Assembly: GCF_022539665.2 (NCBI RefSeq)
Contig: NC_081336.1
Location: 2,542,001 to 2,606,000 of the forward strand
DNA: 64,000 nt
Direction: 5' to 3'
Source of the DNA: Daphnia carinata
Taxonomy: Eukaryota; Arthropoda; Branchiopoda; Diplostraca; Daphniidae
Shown: in pieces, positions 58,248 to 64,000 of the stretch
How the letters are laid out: each line of letters begins with the position of its first letter
How positions within the stretch are numbered: position 1 is the stretch's first letter
Program-made: the position numbers and the translations under genes
Notes under the pieces: model-generated
What the model was told of the DNA's origin: nothing
What the model saw: the letters and a program-made list of their open reading frames with translations, nothing else
Database searches by the model: none

Positions 58248-59706
58248 CTAGATTCAAAAAAGATAATTAAAGACTACTCGCAAGGAACCGAGTGCTTTAT
58301 GTTTTGAAAAAAAAGCTCCTAAATATACCGTCGATCCGTTTACAAGCAGACAGATGCACTGCTGCGATTTTCACGATGCTTTGCTATATCCTTCAATCGT
58401 ATTTAATTCATAAATCCTGCCGAGTAAAAAGCATCATGCTGCTTTTTCATTCTTCATTTCTTGCTTTGATATGAAGTTGAGCCTCTTGATTGAATATTCC
58501 ATTTCTTCGTAATACTATGTTTTATAATGTATGTAAACTCATTCCTAGATACATGTTTCGTAAATTAAAGAGATTTACCGAGTGATGGAGACGAAACCCA
58601 GGTCTGATAGGACATCACGAACCTGTATCAGTGCCATAGAAAGAATTTATCGTTCGTCTTCCTTGATTGAATGGCGCAGCTGACCCCTGAATAACACAGA
58701 ATGAACTTCCTTTATGCTGGACGTACACGAATGAAAGGATTTTGAATTGAGCATATGCCGAAATGGTATCAGAATAAGACCATTAAATATTTCTACCTAA
58801 ATGTTTTCTAATTTATAGCATTTATTTTGATACTGAAAATAATCCCCGGTCGTAAATGATGGGCTAATGTACCTGCCGTTCGCCGACCCGTTAGTTCGAT
58901 GGTTTGGTGCCTGTGTTAATGCGGATGATTCCAAATTTAATTCAAGTTGCGTGACGACGTCATCAAAAAATGTCGAAGGTGAACCGTGAGTTGCTTAAGC
59001 TAACTTCTTTTCTGCGGCTCTATTCTTTTTGCATAAAAAAAAAACAGGAAACTGTGAAGACAAAAATGTGGGTCGAATAAACAATTCGGCCGTTTGACAC
59101 ACAATGGGCAATTATTGCACCCACCTAAGGTAAATAGACTTTGTTATTTTTTTATACGCAACTAAAATATCTCATTTCGAATTAATAGTCTAATTTTGAA
59201 AAGACTATCTGCACTCGTTAGCATGTCTTATTGCTAGGGTCAAATGAAGAAACTGTTCGTCGTTAAAGCTCTCCTTCCATTTGCAAGTGGAACGAACTAA
59301 CAAGAAATTCTTCTCAAAATTATAACACCCGTTTTTGTACCATCGGAAAACGCTTATACCTTGGGCATTCTGCGTTCATCAGCCTCTTTAAGGGTTAATA
59401 TCAAACGTTGTTTTTTCTTAATCATAAAAGACAAGATCGTTCGCCTCCACAGTCAAAGGTGGCCTTGCGGCTATAACGGGCATACGATTTCGTCTTTATT
59501 TTAAAAGTTCCTAACAGATTTTTTTTTTTTTCGATTGTAGCCCAAGCGTTTAAACTCGCACTTGTAAAAAGTATAAAAGGAACTAAGAAAATGTTGCCCA
59601 ATCTAAATAGTTTGAAAGCATTCAGGATATTCGGTTGTGTTCTGCTCTGCTCGTCTTTCGGGAAGAAAAGGGTCAATCAACAATCCCCTTACACAGGATT
59701 TGAAAA
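58248..59706. other. Intergenic
   Basis: 1.46 kb with no supportable gene; it may contain the missing 5' part of the preceding minus-strand gene. Confidence 0.4.
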
Positions 59707-61407
59707 ATGAAACGTTACAAATCCTTGAACTTACTTTTACTTCAAACGTTCTTTTTCTTCCTATTGTTGTCTGAAATGTTTGGTCTACCGCATTGCGTCA
59801 AAAGGTGAGAGTTTTAATAAGAATTACTTTGAATGCGAAGTCTTTATGTCACCGCCAAGAGAAGAGTTTGTTGATTTTTGTTGTGTTTTTCTATGATTTG
59901 TACCTCAGGGGGAAACGTCAGACGTCTGGTGGCGTCACTGAAGAAAAGCTTTCGGTGAAAAGCAGCGATTCCGGGAAGTTGGGCGATCCCCGCATCGTGA
60001 AAGACGTCGGGAAAAAACTGGAAAAGCCAAGATGGCTGGGCGGTGAACTCTACGTATCGAACAAAGAACACAAAAGAATTCTGAAAAATCTTGGAGCTCA
60101 CTACAAGAAATCAATGGAACTGGCACAGAGTCTTTTAACGGACATCGTAGAGATATGGTGGCGCATAGAAGATACTTCCAAAGACGCTGATCCGATTACA
60201 GATGGCCCGGATTCGTATAACCTGGCTGATCTGCTTTTACTTGCCAAGTAAGATATTGTATTTGAAATTCAAAAATTGCTGTCCTAACAACATTATTTCT
60301 AAATGAATCATTAAAATTCAAGGGATAGCGGACTGTGCCATGAAACTCATACTCTACCGCCTTCTGACGATGAAGATAAACCGAAACCTATTGGCGGATC
60401 AGAGATCAACGAAACATTGTCGGAGAACGAAGACCCTCAATTAGAGAGCAGTTTAACTTTAAACACGACCATTGTTCAGCCACCGAAGAAAAGCGAAACG
60501 AAAGAAGACTTAGTGAGGCGTCTCAAATTGTTGGGTGATGAACTGGAACAGAGCGATCATGAATTACCGCCGAAACTTTTAACTGATTTCAAAGAGGCAT
60601 GGCTTCGTATAGCCAATAAATCAAATGAGTTCTTCGACGTACGCATTCCTCAGTCCAGACTGGAAGAAGAAGATTTGAGAACTTACACGGCCCGGCTTTT
60701 ATTCCTTGCCAAGTATTTTCTATTAAAAATGACATAGTTCCAGATTTAATGGATTTACTATTGTTTAACAAATTGAATTGCTCAAAAGTGATCGGCCGTG
60801 CGAGTCACCGGACGAAACGTTCTTCAAAGGCCATTGTCTTCTGCTCGGTCCGACTGATCATTGCCCAGAGAATATGGAGATGAATGACGGACCGAAGAAC
60901 CAAGGATTTTGTGACTGCGCTCCACTGGATCCTGCCAAAGAAAAATCCGAACTTCGGGTTGTTTATTCAGCCCAGAAAAAGAAATGCTACTCACAAAATA
61001 CGCAGGTATTTAATGTAATTTCATTTATAAAAAATAATTATCTTACGTTATCGTGATGTCAGGGTCCTTGTCCGAACGGGCAGTGGCTTGTACTCAAAAA
61101 CAACGTTCCGCAGTGTGAAGAGAATTCCGGTGGATGTCCTACGGACGGTCGGCACGTCTATTGGAGTCCAGATGCAGGAGTTTTGATGACTAAAAAATGC
61201 TGGGAAATTGGAACGAAAGGACCGTGCGATCCGGATGAACGACTCCATCTGAGGCAAGACACTGGTGATGTTGAGGTATATTGCGATCGTAATTTAGTCA
61301 GCATTTCATCGTCTGTGATCATTCCGCCCGTTCCAGCTTATCGGGCTGCATGTCAAGCAGGTAGTTACCGTAAGCAACGATTGAAATGCGAACGGCCATT
61401 CTTGTAA
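59707..61407 (+). CDS. Secreted DUF4789-like protein with duplicated middle exon
   Basis: Exons 59707-59804, 59909-60247, 60323-60712, 60789-61005 and 61063-61407 join in phase, giving 462 aa. The signal peptide is LNLLLLQTFFFFLLLSEMFG. A basic HCVKRGKRQ site follows that a furin-type protease could cut. Exons 2 and 3 are both symmetric (phase 2-2; 339 and 390 nt) and end alike (ADLLLLAK and ARLLFLAN at the junction codons). Their C-terminal halves are related (LLTDIVEIWWRI and LLTDFKEAWLRI), so one is a duplicate of the other. Exons 4-5 are cysteine-rich (GPCPNGQWLVL, GPCDPDERLHL, KKCWEIG), the pattern of the arthropod DUF4789 family, whose role is unknown. Confidence 0.78.
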
Positions 61408-62363
61408 AAGAAATATTCTGATGGAGTTTCTATCAAGTGATTCGTTTAAGTCTAAAAGCCAATCAAATAGCCGTTGCGTGTTGTTGGCATGTAATCCATT
61501 ATCTAATCCTTCCATGCTGTATCTTAGGCAATGTAAAATATACGTCGTAGTTGGTGTCTGGGAATGTCTGCAAATAAAGAAAAAGCTATCGCCGTTCGAA
61601 TTTACAACAACTTTAAGTTTCAATAACATTTGAGCAAAAAAGGGCGGAAAAGGAAAAAGGCTCACATTTTACGAAACGTAAGCCTTTTTTCTTTTCCCCT
61701 ACTCGCACTTCGGGACGCAAACTTGCTCTTGTCTGTCGTCCAAAGTACCCGTCGCTGATACTTGACTTCGTAGTGTGACTTGACCACCAATCGCAGCCGA
61801 ACCTTACAGCGTGATTGCAGCTGAATTGATTAGTGTTGTCTCAAGCCGGCTCTAAAAAGGGGCAACGGCCTGTTTGCCCCTTTCGACGTTGTTTCTTCGC
61901 GGACATTCGCCCATCAGACGACTGAATGACTTTGCTTTCGGCCGTTCACAAAGCCACTAGTCGTATATCACTAACAGAGTATCTCACGGAGACTTTGCCG
62001 AAGACAAGAAAGCAAGAAGACCAACACAAAAACTCACGCACGAAAATCGCACTCAACAAAAAACTCACTCGCAAAACACTTTTGTCCACTGGTTTCCTTT
62101 TCTTCCTTGCGTCAATTTGGTTGGGTACGTCCCAGTATCTGTTTTCCACTTCTTCGCTTTCCATGAATTAACAGTGTGACCTGAATAGCAACGCGTTACC
62201 ATTGATCCTCTTTCGCCGCTGTTTTAGCAGACATTCGCCCATTAGACGACCGTGAAGAGATCGGCTGACGTCTGGTACCGTCAGCCACACAACACGGTTG
62301 TACTCACTGTCCAGAAACTGAGGAATTGCCAACCCTATTGGTTAAAGTAAAAATTATACTCAC
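61408..62363. other. Intergenic
   Basis: An 81-codon plus-strand frame (61926-62171) with a hydrophobic C-terminal part lies here but has no domain or splice support. A direct repeat is listed separately. Confidence 0.4.
61902..62250. repeat. Direct repeat pair, 21 bp, 328 bp apart
   Basis: gacattcgcccatcagacga and one further base (61902-61922) recur with a single mismatch at 62230-62250 in the same orientation. The bases just upstream are also related. This could mark a local duplication or the ends of an element. Confidence 0.5.
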
Positions 62364-62592
62364 CTCGAATTTCAGTCTCTCGGCGGCGTCCGTATTTTCG
62401 TCCACCTTGGGACTCTTCGGGTAGGCGTGGGGTGAGACACCCACTCCTACCTAATGGAGGAATTGACGTTTTCATATTCCAATAATGCTTGGCATCCCTG
62501 TCTCTCCTATAGGTGATTTTGGTAGGTTGCACCTTCGATAATGATTCGATTGAGTTGCCAATTTTCGCCACCAGGTGCACTTTCACGGGCAT
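62364..62592 (-). CDS. Possible first coding exon of an unrecognised gene
   Basis: An ATG at 62592 opens 76 codons ending at a strong donor (CGAG followed by gtgagt at 62363). The peptide begins MPVKVHLVAKIGNSIESLSK and ends basic (RKYGRRRETEIR). No next exon can be named downstream in the minus direction. It may be a real gene start or a chance frame. Confidence 0.25.
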
Positions 62593-64000
62593 CCCATGCC
62601 AGTTACGCGGCGCAATTCACGGTTTCTCCCGGCAGAGGATGGAACATCTGTCGATAGTTTCAGGCGTAGCTACTTTCAATGTTGAGCTATAATTTTCATG
62701 TTTTTTAAGGTTACCCAAACCCTTTTCGCAGACTTATTGCTCAAAAACATGATTCGTTTGGCAATGCCGAGAATATGGCCGTAGGTTACAACACTAAGAG
62801 TTTTGCTCGTTTTGTTCATTTGCCAGCTGGCTTCGTTTTAGAGAAGGTGCCGGTTTCTTTCAGTCTGTGTGTGTTTTTAGGATGTAGGCGTTCAATTGGT
62901 TCTTTTGTGTTGTGATTTTTGATCTCTACATTCTCTGAGTTAGATCTTGACAGAAAAAGGAATTGAAAATAATGGTACGTAATACCCCTTGTTTCCATTA
63001 GTTTGCTATGACATCGAGACGGTTTCCTGCCCCAGCATTATTTCGTATTACGCCATTGCAAATGAATTCTGTACATTTGCTGGCGTGGTAGTAAGTTGTG
63101 TTTTAAATTTAGTGCTTGCCATTGGCTAACTAAGTCCTCCCGGAATAAATTTTTGATTCATCGTTGATGAAAATCCAGCTAACTTGTTATGGCCGTGTGA
63201 CAAGACATTTTTATATTATTGTTAAGAAATGCCTATCCCCTGTTGTTTTAATGCTATGGTTTTTTTCAAACGGAGTAGTTATTGAAAAGCGTTGATTTTG
63301 CACCCACTTTAAATTTGCTTTTCACGTGAGGGAGCTTTTTTGTTTTGGGTTTTTTTTTTCTGCTTGTTTGTAGTAATTGCGTTAAGTCTTTTAGTAATTG
63401 CAAGCGACCCAGCCCTGTGAGCAATTCTTTCACCCACCCCCGTCCATATTCTGGCCAACAATGTGACACTAGCAAGTGGTATGTCTGTGTGTATTAGTCC
63501 ATTGTGGCTTCCTGAGATTATTGTTTTTGTTTGTCAAAAAAGAAAAAAGTTCCGTCAAAAATATCCCAAAATTGTTTAATGTTCTTGATATAATTTACAG
63601 GTGAAGTAGGAGACATACAGGAAAAAAAAATGCAGTCTGTTATTTCAAGGGAGGAATCTAATATACTCTTGCCCCCTTACTTGACGTCAACTATGCTGGT
63701 AACTGTAATTGTTTTCTACAGCTAAACATGTGCTAAAAGGTTCCTTTGTGGACTTCTTCTTGTCTTTCTGGACTTTGTGGATCTTAGTCTTCTTGGTCGA
63801 TGTCTAACATTCGATTGCAGCGGGCTGCTGATCCCGTTGGAAGTATTCTTCTATTAGTCAGATGGCTAACTAAGAGGCATGCATTGTACTAAACTGAATG
63901 GCAGAAGTAGGTAAATCACCTCGAAAGATGCTTGATTTTTATAACGTGTTGCCATTTCGCTCTTTTTTTTCTAAGAAGGCCTTATTATAGAAAATGTTGA
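62593..64000. other. Non-coding to window end
   Basis: 1.4 kb with only short frames; no gene, RNA or element is recognised. Confidence 0.45.

Noticed and set aside
61926-62171. 81-codon plus-strand frame with a hydrophobic end
   Set aside because: Single exon, no family, weak context; not enough to call.

Overview
The window looks like nuclear DNA of an arthropod, most likely a branchiopod crustacean such as Daphnia. Genes are split by many short GT-AG introns, mostly 50-100 nt. The recognisable families are animal and arthropod ones: neurabin, coronin, Acinus, NOB1, sigma-class GST, a CBM14/SRCR/LDLa serine protease, arthropod CUB proteins and a DUF4789-type protein. No bacterial, viral or clear transposon genes were seen. 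All exon models were built by eye from reading frame, splice-site and phase agreement. The species is an inference.

Layout. 1-5188 (-): neurabin/spinophilin scaffold, 3' end outside the window. 5189-9639: long non-coding stretch with one near-perfect palindrome. 9640-13214 (+): secreted phospholipase A2 with a long N-terminal extension. 14249-14798 (+): small single-pass membrane protein behind an overlapping uORF. 15380-17110 (-): mitochondrial aspartate aminotransferase, head to head with Acinus at 17426-22209 (+). 23067-24740 (-): NOB1, the 20S pre-rRNA endonuclease. 26683-41278 (-): a tandem array of four secreted double-CUB paralogues with a sigma GST between the first and second. 42466-42823 (-): unrecognised 65-aa mini-gene. 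43612-46247 (+): coronin. 46746-52861 (+): a 24-exon, 1460-aa mosaic serine protease. 53354-54512: a 47-aa mini-gene and a probable pseudogene. 55426-56696 (-): orphan class A GPCR. 57031-57698 (+) and 57774-58247 (-): two convergent unrecognised genes. 59707-61407 (+): secreted DUF4789-like protein built on a duplicated exon. 61408-64000: mostly non-coding.

How the genes relate. Most are unrelated housekeeping or signalling genes placed side by side, as usual in a compact arthropod genome. Two groups stand out. The CUB array is a local expansion of secreted proteins in which two members carry an intron the other two lack. The mosaic protease, PLA2, CUB and DUF4789-like proteins form a notable density of secreted proteins that may act in haemolymph, gut or cuticle. 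The least explained items are the small multi-exon genes, the PLA2 pro-region and the gene relic with one in-frame stop.
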